NCBI RefSeq assembly: GCF_003287735.1
Contig: NZ_NSCM01000044.1
Span: 541-43,101, forward strand
Direction of reading: 5' to 3'
From: Photorhabdus bodei
GTDB taxonomy: Bacteria; Pseudomonadota; Gammaproteobacteria; Enterobacterales; Enterobacteriaceae
Length of the DNA: 42,561 nucleotides
Position 1 is the first letter of the stretch. Each line of letters starts with the position of its first letter. The notes beneath the pieces were generated by a model. It saw only the letters and a program-made list of their open reading frames with translations, ran no database searches and had not been told where the DNA came from. Positions 1 through 12,000 of this stretch are shown one piece after another. The translations under genes were made by a program, and so were the position numbers.

Positions 1-3000
1 TCTTTCTCTTTGTCAAAGATAGGGCTGAGAGCATTGTTGGCATGGTCGGTATCCCGGCTCAGGGTGGTGATATCCTGTTGCTGGTTGTCTTTATCCCGGA
101 TAATCAGGGTACCGTCACTGACCGCGGCGTGAGTGGTGCTTTGAGCGTGGCCTTCCCGGTTAGCGCCGCCCAGGGTATTGGCTGCCAAATTACTGAGGAA
201 CATGCCGCCGGCTGAACCGCCCGTGCTGATACTCACGCTATGGTGTTCGGTTTTAAAATCCGCTTTGTTTTTGATATCGCCAAAGCCCAGAGTGCCGGTA
301 TCGAGGGTGTTTTTGTCTTTGTCTGCGGTACTGGCAATGACTGCGCCGTCAAGCTGAGTATGTTCCCCCACTTTTACTTGATAGCCGCCTTTACCGGCAA
401 ACAGTCCGGTTTGTTCCTGTACGGAGTCAAAGTTGCTGTGGATTTTGTCGCGGCTGGCGCTGAGGTTCAATGAACCGCTCGGTTGTGGACCGACAGTGGC
501 ACTGATGCCGGCACTGACATTCTGCTGCTTCATATCGTAGCGGTTGCTGTCCTGCTCGCTACTGAGTGTCAGGTGGCGTTTGACGTCGGCGGTAATTTGT
601 TCGCCACTGACCTGAGCGCCTTTGAGCGTCGCATCCCGGCCGGCGTTGAGGGTGACGGTTTGCCCCGCATCCAGTGTAGTTTCATTATGGCTGACGCCGT
701 TACCGCTTTCACGGCCTTTGCCGTGGTTAACACTGGCGGAGAGATTGATACCCGTGCCTCCCGGTCCGGCAGTGAAACCGACGCCCAGTGAGCTGCCGCG
801 ACTGCTGTTTTTGCCGGTGGTCTGTTCGGTGTTCTGGCTGGATGAGAGCTGGATATCCCGGCTGGCATTGAGTTGCAGGTCTTTGCCCGCCTGCAACTGG
901 CCGCCCTGAATACGGATATCGCCGTTCTGGTCTGGAGTACCGGAAGCGGTGAGGGTGAGATTATCCCCGGTCATCAGGCTGCTGCCCTGTTGAGTGGTCT
1001 GGTGCTGTTTCTGCTCTGACCGGGAGGACTGGCTGCCGTAGGAGAGGTTGACGCCAACCAGATTGTTATTGGCTTTGTCGTCACCGCCTTTAGCGTCGGC
1101 CAGTCGGGCTGCCTGGACTGCCTGTACTCCGCTAAGAGCGGCTTTGGTGCCTTGTAAAGCTTTGATTCGGCTGTCACTTTCATTGTTGGCGGCTTGAACC
1201 GTTTGAACAGCGGAATTCAGGGCCCCGCCCGCGGTGCCGGACAGCGCCACGGTCAGGCCGCTTTGTTTCTGTTCGGTTTTGGTGACAGCGGTATGACTGT
1301 TTTCCGCACTGGTGATGTTAATGTTTTGGCCGGAAAGTTGCGTATCGCGGCCCGCTACTACATCACTGCCGTGAATGTTGAGCTGTTTTCCGGCGCTGAA
1401 TGTTACACTGCCCTGGCTGCTGCCTACCGTGCTGCCTTTGTTGAGGTTACTGTCGATATCGGTAGTGGATTTTTGGCTGGCTTTGCCGACGGAGAAGCCG
1501 ATACCGCCGGTCCCCATCAGACCGGATTTTTTCTCTTGTTTGAAGTGCGTTTCATGACGGGCTTCATCAGCGGTGGTGATGGTGAGCTGATTGCCTGCGG
1601 CCAGATTAACATCCTGAGTGCCGGCTACGTTGCTGCCGATGATGTTGAGGTCATTCCCGGCCTGTACAGTTACGCTGTCGCCGCTGAGCGTAGTGCTCTG
1701 TGCCCGGCGTTCGTGCACCTCATCGTGGGTTTCGACGGAGGATTTGGAGAGTAAGCCTTTACTGGTCTGTTTGCTGTGTTCTACCAGGTCTGATGAAGCG
1801 GTACCGGCATCCAGGGTGATGTTGTTTCCGGCCTGAGCGGTAAGTTGTTGACCGGCGCTCACGTTAGCCGCAGTAGCATTGAGGTTATTGCCCGCTCGCA
1901 GGGCTAGGTTACCAGCGGTGGTTATCTGGCTGCCCGTGTCGCGCTCCTGTGTCAGATGGCGATAGTTGTCGCTTCCCCAGTCACTGTTTTCTGTGCGATG
2001 AGTGCGCAGGGTGTCCAGAGTCAGGTCGAGGCCTGCCGTTATCTCTGTCTGGCCGTCTTTGCCCGCGTTATTTACTTCACTGGCCGTGAGACGGATGTTG
2101 TTGAGGGCTTTCAGCGATAAGGTGCCGTTGTCATTTTGGACATAAATGCCCGCAGGTCGATCCAGCCAGCGGTCAGCACCTTCTCCGCGCAGGGTAGAGG
2201 CACTGGTGATATCCCGGTTTGCCAGTGCAGAAACGTGGTCGCGGCCCCGAATTTGTCCGCCGAGGTTGGTGATGTCCTGCCGGGCGGTTAAATCCACTTT
2301 ACCGCTTTGGATAAAGCCGCTGTTGGTCAGATTGCTGGCTGTCAGTTTGGTGATTTCACGTCCGCTGATGGCACCACTGTTGGTGATATCTCCTCGGCTA
2401 TTGATTGTCACGTTTTTACCGGAGAGCAGGGCGCCGTCACCGGTCAAGTCGCCTTTATTCACGCGAGCGTAGACCTGTGGCACGGTGACCACCTGTGTTG
2501 TGCCGTTTGGCAGGGTCACAGTCCGGTTGGTTAGCCAGATAATGTCTGAAGTGAGCAGTGCCATCTGCGATGGGCTCAGGGCGATGCCGGGGGTAAGTTG
2601 TTGCCGCTTGCTAAAGGCAACGCCGGCTTCCATGAGCGCTTTGAACTGAGTTTCATCGTTGTTGTGGCCCGCCAGATAACGCTGCCCGGTCAGTTGGGTG
2701 ATTTGATCACGCACCAAGCGCTGTTCGTAGAACCCATCGCCCAGGCGTTTGTGTGCCAGTACCGGGTCGTGGGTTAACTGTTGTTGCATGTAATCCGTGC
2801 CTAGCCACTTTTTGTATTGGGTGAATTTAGGGTCGGTCTCTACCAAATAATGGCTGTCACTGCCCGGTTGTACGACAAACAGGCTGTTGTTCGGCAGGCG
2901 GGTATCTGGAGCAACGATACGGATAAGGGGGTCGACGCTTTGGCCTTTAACGTTATCAGACGGTAGCGTTAGTTCAAATTGTTGGCCTGTTGGTAACACC

Positions 3001-6000
3001 AGCGGGCGATCATCTAATGTACCACTATTGGGTAGAGTGACCGTCACAGGGGGGAGTACCCGTTCAGTTTGTTGAGCGGGTGGAAGTACTGGGTGTTCAG
3101 TGAGTGCATCTCTGTTTGGTAGTGCCACTGCACCGGACGATAATACCTGCTCAGTCTGTTGGCCCGTAGGAGAAAGTATTGGGTGTTCAGTCAGTGCGTC
3201 TCTGTTTGGTAGCGCCACTGTACCGGACGATAATATCTGCTCAGTCTGTTGGCCTGTAGGTGAAAGTAATGGGCGATCAGTCGGTATGTCCCTGTTCGGT
3301 AGTGTGATGGCGTTGATAGTGGCATTTGTAAACGTAACTTCACCGGCTTCCGCCATTCTTGGGGTCAGATTAATCCCGGTTGGCGCACTTTGAACACGGC
3401 TTGTCTGCCTGTCACCTATTGTTATGTCGGTAGAATTTGGACGAGTGTTGCCCTGCCAGGCTAGGGCTTTCAGGTCAATGGTTTCGATTATCGGTGCCGG
3501 GCGATAATCACTCCAGTCTTTTCCTTGGGATCTTTTACTCTTTCTCAGTCGACGTTTTTTCTTTTTAGGGTACCAGCGGATTTCACTGCCTTCATCTGCG
3601 GTGATACGTTCGCCTTTAGTGGCGTTATTGTGCAATTCGTCAATATCACCCCCTAGTATTCCACCCGCTATGATCTGACTGTCGTTATTGGTCAGCATCG
3701 TGCTATTGATGGTCATATTACCGCCGGCCAGAATTTTACCTGGGTTATTCTCTTTTATCTGGGTCTCTGTAACGGTACGGGTATACTGATACTCGTAAAA
3801 TTCATTATCTCTGCTACCGTCCGGCATAATGGCATCGCGTATGCCATATCTGTTTCGATAGGAGGTGTCCACCTGTGACCAGTCATAGCGGGTAGTGTGA
3901 CCACTGAGTACCGCTTCATGATGTTGAGATTTTTCTGTTTCAACGATCTGGGTGACCAGACCTTTGTTGGTATTTTTGATAATAGCGGCATCAATCCTTA
4001 GGTTACCTCCGGCCTCAATGGTTGCCGCGTCGTTGTCGAGCATCCCGGCCAGACTGGTAGCAGTCAGGTTCTCATCCAGTTGTCCACCAATGCGCATGTC
4101 ACCCACGCTGTAAATCAGGGCATGGTCACTGTTGTTGAGGGTTCCGGTACCGATATCTAATTGGTCTCGGGCGGCAATGACAGCGGCTTTGCCATCTTTC
4201 GCTGTGTTATTGAGAGTGCCAGTCTTGAGGGCTATTTGGTCACCGTAAATACGTCCGGTTCCGGTGTTGTCCAGTACTTTGGTGGTGAGATGGGTCAGTT
4301 CGCCGTCAATGAGCCCGGTGTTGGTCAGTGTGTTGCGAACGTTGACTTCGGTTTGCTTGGCACTGATTTCCGCAGTCTGGGTATTGGTGAGGTTTTGGGC
4401 TCCCAGATGCAATGTTTGCCCGGCTTTAATTGTGCTGTCATTGATAATGTTGCCGTCGGTTTCCAGAGACAGCTTACCGTCGGCGGCGATGTTACCAGTG
4501 TTGTGGAAGTCCTGTTTTAATTTCACTTCCATATCGCCCTGCGATAAGGTCTGACCATCACCGCTCAAGGCATTGGCTTTAATATTGACCTTTTCACTTC
4601 CGATCAGTGTGCCCTGCTGGTTATTCACCGTCAGTTTCTGGGCTTTATCTTCGATGGTGAGTTGTTTTCCACTGGATACTAGTCCTTGTTCGTTTTTCAG
4701 CGACTGGTTAATGATGGCTTGCAGGCGGTTGACTCCCCGTAATGCTCCTTGGGTGTTATCCACCTGTTGAGCTTCAATTATCAGGTCTTGGGCTTCGGTA
4801 CCCTGGTCAGGGTGATTAGTCTCCCGGTTAATGAATTCTGCTGTTTTGAGTGTCAGTTGTTGGTTACTGTGGATCAAACCGCCAGTGTTGTTCGTTTGTT
4901 TTTGCGCGTCAATCGTCGTGTCACCTACGGCGTTGACCTGCCCGCGGCGGTTGTCGAGCTGTAGGGTATTCAGGCTCATGGTGTCTGTTGACAACAGCTT
5001 ACCGTCTTGGTTATCCGTATCGGCTTGTCCGGTGTTGATGGTGAGTTTTTTGCCCTGAATGTGTCCGTGTTGGTTATTCAGTTTGCCACTGGTCACGGTA
5101 GTGTTGTCATCGCCAATAATACGGCCATGCTGGTTGTCCAGTCGCTGCCCGTTTGTGTCAATATTGACGGTTTTTGCTGACTTCAATGAGCCATTGCTGT
5201 TGGTAAGCGTCTGGCTATGAATGTCCAGTCCACTGTTACCAGCAATCAGTCCTTTTTTATTGGTGAGGGTTGTACTGGTAATCTTAGTTTTGCCATCCGC
5301 GGCGATAAAGCTAGAGTCGTTGTTTAATTCTCCGATATCCAGTGTTAAATCGCCCCGAGCAGAGAATTCGCCTGATTTATCTTTGTCGCCGGTGTTATCC
5401 AGGCGTTGGCCTTGAGTGTTGAGGTTCAGGTTGCCATCAGAATGGACATTGCCTTGTTGGTTATTGAATGCTTGGGTAGTGAGTTTTATCTGTTGAGTAC
5501 CAGCAATAGTGCCCTGAGTATTATTCATGGCGGCAGTGTTCAGGGTTGTGATTTTACGACTAGTAATCATGCCGGCCTGATTATGTAAATCACCGCTGGT
5601 AATTAACATGTCGTCCTGGCTGAGGATACCGCCCCGATCACCACTGTTTTTATTAGTCAGGGAATGGCCGTGTGTATTGAGAGTCAGCTTACCTGCGGAT
5701 TGCAACAAGCCACCGCTATTGTCAGTTTGGTTCACCGATAATGTCAGCGCATCTTTTTCGCTGATGAGTGTTCCGCCTTGGTTTTTCAGTTCACCGCCGG
5801 TAACTGTTGTGGCTCCTGTACCGATGATTGCACCATCCTGATTGTCGATTTCACCGGTGGTCAGTGTCATCGTTCCTTTACTGATAACGCCTTTGGTCTT
5901 ACCGCTTTTGGCGTTGGTCAGTTTCTCTCCGTGAGTATCTAGCGTCATGTTGCCATCAGACTTTATCAGCCCGCTGGTGCTGTCGAGCTTCCCGCTGTTG

Positions 6001-9000
6001 AGCCGCAGATTTTTATTGCTAAATATGGTGCCAGCCAGATTGCTTAATGTCTGTTTATGCGTATCAATATGTGTTTCATCGCTACGGATATATCCGAGAT
6101 CATTGATGAGTTCACCTGTAATCAGTTTTAAGCCATCCAGTGCGAGGATTCCGTTCAGCTCTCCGCTATCGGTATTCGTCAGTTTCTGCTGTTGGGTATC
6201 TAGTTTCAGACTGGCTGAGGATTGTATCAGCCCATGTTGGTTGTTAACCGCTTGTGTTGTCAGCTCGGCTTTTTTCCGCGAGATGATTTTACCGTCGGTG
6301 TTGTTGAGGTTTTGGCTGGTTAGCGTGGTTTCGCCTTGTGAATCTATCTTGCCGGCGGTGTTATCAATTTCACCGGCTTCCAGTGTCAGGTCACTGCCGC
6401 TGAGTATGCCGTGTTTATCTCCGCTTTGAGTGTTAATCAGCTTCTGGCCGTGAGTGTTGAGTGAAAGAGTTGTGTGGGATTGCAACAGACCACCGGCGTT
6501 ATTCAGTTCGCCGGTATTGAGTTCCAGTTGTTGATGCTGACTGACCATTTTACCGCTTGTATTATCAACGGTGCCTGTTGATGTCACGTTGAGTCGCTTA
6601 TCAGAGATAATTCTTCCCTGTTGGTTATCGATGGTGTCCGCGGTTATTGTCAACTCTCCCTTGCTTGAGAGCCCCTGTTCAGGTTGGCTGTTGCGGTTGG
6701 TGATTTTGCCTTGTTGCCCATCTAGAGTCAGGTTTTTATCCGCACGAATCAGACCCGCTTCATTATTGATGCCTTGAGCGGTCAGCTTGACATTGCCTGT
6801 ACCGATTATGCCCCCGGTCTTACCACTGTTGAGGTTAGTCAGTAGCTCACCTTGTGTATCGAGTGTCAGATCACCCTCGGATTGTAACAGGCCGTTGCTG
6901 TTATCGGTTTTTTTCACGGTCAATGTGAGTGTGCTGGTTTCACTGGCGAGAGTTCCGCCTTGGTTTTTCAGTTCACCACCGGTAACGGTTGTTGTTCCTC
7001 TACCGATAATCACACCGTCTTGGTTGTCGATCTCGCCAGTGGTTAGTGTTAATGTTCCTTTACTGATAACGCCACCGGTTTTGCCGCTTTTGGCGGTGGT
7101 TAGTTTTTTTCCGTGCGTGTCCAGCGTTATATCGCCGGTAGACTCTATTCTCCCGCCAGTACTGTTAAGTTCTCCACTGTCGAGCTGTAGGTTTTTCTTA
7201 CTGAATATGGTGCCAGCCACGTTGTTTAGTGCTTGCTGGTGAGTGTTAATGCGGGTTTCGTTACCACGAATATCGCCGTGGTCATTGATCAGTTTACCGG
7301 TAGTCAGTTCCAAAGCGTCTTCCGCAACGATATTGCCGCCAGTGCTGGTCAGTTCATGCTGTTGTGTATCTAATCTCAGACGGGTTGCGGATTGTATCAG
7401 CCCACGTTGGTTGTTGAATGCTTGTGTTGTCAGATCGGCTTTTCCTTTCGAGAGGATTTTACCGTCGGTATTGTTGAGGTTTTGGCTAGTCAGCGTGGTT
7501 TTGCCTTGTGAATCTATCTTGCCAGCGGTGTTATCAATTTCACCGGCTTCCAGAGTCAGGTCACTGCCGCTGAGTATGCCGAGGTCATCCCCGCTTTGAG
7601 TGTTAATCAGCTTCTGGCCGTGGGTGTTAAGAGAAAGGGTGGTGTTGGATTGCAACAGACCACCGGCGTTATTCAGTTCGCCGGTATTCAGTTCCAGTTG
7701 TTGATTCTGGCTGAGCATTTTACCGTTTGTATTATCAACGGTGCCTGTTGATGTCACGTTGAGCTGCTTATCGGCGATAACTCTTCCCTGTTGGTTATCA
7801 ATGGTGCCCGCGGTTATTGTCAACTCTCCCAGGCTTGAGATCCCCTGTATAGGTTGGCTGTTGCGGTTGGTTATTTTGCCTTGTTGCCCATCTAGAGTCA
7901 GGTTTTTATCCGCATGGATCCAGCCAGCTTCATTATTGATGCCTTGAGCCGTCAGCTTGACATTGCCTGCACCGATTATGCCCCCGGTTTTGCCACTGTT
8001 GAGGTTAGTCAGTAGCTCACCTTGTGTATCGAGTGTCAGATCACCCGCGGATTTCAACAGGCCGCCGCTGTTGTCGGTTTTTTTCACGGTCAATGTGAGT
8101 GTGCTGGTTTCACTGGCGAGGGTCCCGCCTTGGTTTTTCAGCTCACCGCCAGTAACGGTGGTTGTTCCTCTACCTTTGATAAAACCATCTTGGTTGTCGA
8201 TCTCGCCAGTAGTCAGCATCAATGTTCCTGTACTGATAACGCCACCGGTATCACCACTTTTGGCAGTGGTCAGTTTTTCTCCGTGCGTGTCCAGCGTCAT
8301 ATCACCGGTAGACTCTATTCTTCCGCCAGTACTGTTGAGTTCTCCGCTATCGAGTTTTAGATTTTTCTTACTGGTTATGGTGCCAGCCACATTGTTTAGC
8401 GCTTGCTGATGGGTGTTAATGTGGGTTTCACCGCCACGGATAGATCCGCGGTCATTGATCAGTTTACCGGTAGTCAGTTCCAAGGCCTCTTCCGCGATGA
8501 TTCCGCCATTTTTACCGCTATCGGTGTTAGTGAGTTCATGCTGTTGTGTATCTAATTTCAAACGGGTTGCGGATTGTATCTGTCCACTTTGGTTGTTGAC
8601 CGTTTGTGTTGTCAGATCGGCTTTTTTCCGTGAGAGGATTTTACCGCTGGTATTGTTGAGGTTTTGGCTGGTTAGCGTGGTTTCACCTTGTGAATCTATC
8701 ACGCCAGCGGTGTTATCAATTTCACCGGCGTCCAGTATCAGATCACTGCCGCTGCGGATACCGCGTTTTTCTCCGCTCTGTGTGTTAATCAGTTTCTGGC
8801 CTTGGGTGTTGAGCGACAGGGTTGTGCTGGATTTCAACAGGCCACCGGTATTGTCAACGGTCCCGGATGTCACGGTGAGTTGTTTATCAGCTTCTACAGA
8901 TCCTTGATGGTTATCAATAGCACTTGCAGTCAGCGTCAAGTCTCCTGAGCTACGGATACCCTGATGAGGCTGGCTGTTGCGGTTGGTTATGGTTCCCTTC

Positions 9001-12000
9001 TGCCCGTCAAGGGTCAGGTTCTTACCCGCATGGATTAGGCCCGCATCATTGTTAACGCCTTGGGTCGTCAGCTTCATGTTGCCTATGCTGATTATGCCCC
9101 GGTCTTTGCCGCTGTTGGTGCTGGTTAGCAGCCCACCTTGCGTATCCAGTGTCAGATCACCCGCAGATTGCAGTAGTCCACCGCTGTTGTCAGTGTTGTT
9201 TACCGTTAATGTCAGGGAGCTGGTTTGGCTGACAAGTTTTCCTCGTTGGTTGTGGAGTTCTCCACCCGTTATCGTTGTCGTCCCTGTTCCAGTGATGGTG
9301 CCATCGTGGTTGTCTATCTCGCCTGTCTTTAAGGTGAGTGTTCCCTTACTGGTCACGCCACTAGTGTCGCTGCTTTTTGCGGTGGTGAGCTTTTTCCCGT
9401 GGGTGTCTAATGTCATGTTGCCATCAGATTTTATTTGTCCACTGGTACTGTCGAGTTCTCCACTGTCAAGTTGCAGATTTTTCTTGCTCTCTATGGTGCC
9501 TTTTTGGTTGCTTAGCCGTTGTTCATGGGTGTTGATGTGAATGCCATGACCAAGGATAACGCCCGAGTCATTAGTCAGTTTACCGCTGGAAATACGTAAT
9601 GAGTCTTTGGCAATAATACCGCCAGTTTTGCCACTGTCGGTATTGGTCAGGGCTTGGTTTTGGGTATCCAGCAACAGGCTTGACTCTGATTGGATCTGTC
9701 CACGAGTGTTATTTAATGCCTGTGTGGTCAGTTCCGCCATCTGTTGTGATAAGAGTTGGCCGTCGGTATTGTCAACGTGACCGGCGTTAAGGGTGGTTTT
9801 TCCTTTAGCAGAGATGATGCCGGCGGTGTTGTTGATATCCCCTGTACGGAGTTCCAGATTGCCAGTGCTTAATATGGTGCCTTTTTTGATCTCTTTTTCG
9901 TCACCATTTTTAGTGTCTTTAGTGTTAGTCAGTTTCTGTCCATGAGTATTGACTATCATGTCATTGCCAGATTGTAACAAACCAGACGTGTTATCCAGTT
10001 CACCGCTGTTTAGGGTGAGTTTTTCTTGGGCAATAACTTGTCCCGCGGTGTTGGTGAATTTATGCCCTTTGGTTTGGCTGTCTATCTGTTGAGCCAGTAA
10101 TGATCCTTGATGGTTATTCAACGCCTGACTTTTTGTGGTGAGCGTCGTTTTGGCTTCGATTCGTCCGTCAACGTTTTCAATGTTTTTCCCAATGATCAGT
10201 TCTGTGCTGCCACCGGTTGCAGCGATTTTGCCTTTGCTGTTATCTAAGGTAGTGGCATCGATTTTCAGGTTGCCATTACTTTGAATCTCGCCATTTTGGT
10301 TATTCAGCGTCTTGGCAGTAAGGGACATTTTGTCCTTACTCTGTTGCTGCATTACTCCACTTTGATGGCTTAATATATCTGCTTTTATTGTAATTTTGTC
10401 GGCGGTAGTGACTGCTTTTTTGTTCAGTTGCAGGTTGTGGGCTTGTATCTCCAGTTCACCATTGGAGAGCAGTTTGCCTCCGTCACCTATCCACTGATGG
10501 GTGTTGAGTGACAGTTTACCTTTGCCGGCGAGTTGAATTGTCCCTCCTTCCGTGTTGTCCGCTTTCTCGTGGACGATTAGGTTCAGATCATTCCCGTTAT
10601 TGGCGATTTTTCCATGACTGTTGTCCAGATTTCTTGTGGTGAGAGTCAGTCGTTTCCCCTCATTGAGAATGGTCCCGCTGTGGTTATTCACTGTTTGTGT
10701 ATTCAATACCAGCTCTTCGTTGCCGGTTTGATTAATTTTCCCCTGCTTGTTGGATAAGTCTGGAGTCGTTAAGTTGATTTTTCGTGCTACCAGTGTGCCG
10801 CCGTCATTGTTAAATTGGCCTGGTGCTTTAGCTGTAAAGCGGTCCGCGGTGACTGTAGCGTTGGCGGTGCTAATCTCTTGCTGACTGGCAGTGAGTTGAA
10901 TGTTGTTGGCAGAAGTTTGGCTGCCGCTGAGATCAATCTTTTTACTCTGTGCTTCCAGAGTATTGGTCGCCAGGTTTTGTCCATTGGCCTGAATTTGCTG
11001 TTTGGCGGTCAATGTCAGCGATCCGGGCAGCGTGGCTTTCCCTTTATCATCAATTCCGGCGGCCAGAATACTGCCTTTGGCACTCTGTATCGACTCCGCT
11101 TTGATTGTGGTATGACTTCGCGCGGCAATTGTGCCACTATTCTCAATCCGTCCATCAACCGTGAGGCGGACTTCACCGGCGATTGCTCCGATGTGGCCGA
11201 CGTTACGTACCCCTACACCAAATTCGGTACCCACCAGCACGATTTTATTGGCGTACATGCCACCGAGTGCGGCTACGTCCAGCGTAAATGATGGATTCTT
11301 GCTGCCGTCAGTAGATTTTTTCTTAATGTTCTGGTGAGCAGCATCAACGATATTACGTCCGGTTGTGATTTTTAGGTCTTTCGCGTGCAGTTTGCCGTTG
11401 ATTACCACCGAGCGGGCAATAATTTCGGTATAATTTTGTTGTGAACTGTCTATTCCCAGCTCTTCAATGCGCACTTCTCCCCGCTCAATATCAAAGCCTT
11501 TCAGTCGGCCTTTTTCCATCATGGCCTGTCCTGTGGTGAGTGTTGCGCGATGGGCGTTAATGAATCCACAACCGTTGCAGGTGATGCCCGCCGGGTTGGC
11601 AATAATAACGTCGGCTTTTTGTCCGGCGACTTCTATCCAGCCATTAAGTTTACTGGCGTTAATGCTGTTCACTTCATTGAGAATGATTTTGGCTTCCGCT
11701 TTGGCAAGCCACGGATTTCCTGCCACCATACCGCCTAGTTGAGTTTGGACAGCATTGTGACTGTTGTTAAGGATGACGCCTCGTTTATCGATATCAAATT
11801 GGCTGTAGGTATTACGCGAGATACCCGCGGCGTTAGGGGTCTGAATATCGATTTGTGGCGTACCGTTTGCACTGTTCAGGATAGTCGGTTGCTGATTACC
11901 CGGTGCTTGTCCGTCGGCCACAATATTGGCCTGCGCTGTTAGGGAGATGCAGCCGGTTGCCAATAACAAACTCAGTCGTAACGCTGTTAACCGGCAAAGG

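Noticed and set aside
5221..9540. Long open frames on the plus strand across the TpsA gene
   Set aside because: They are antisense shadows of the repetitive minus-strand gene: all keep one fixed phase relative to it, repeat every 1170 bp and resemble no protein family.
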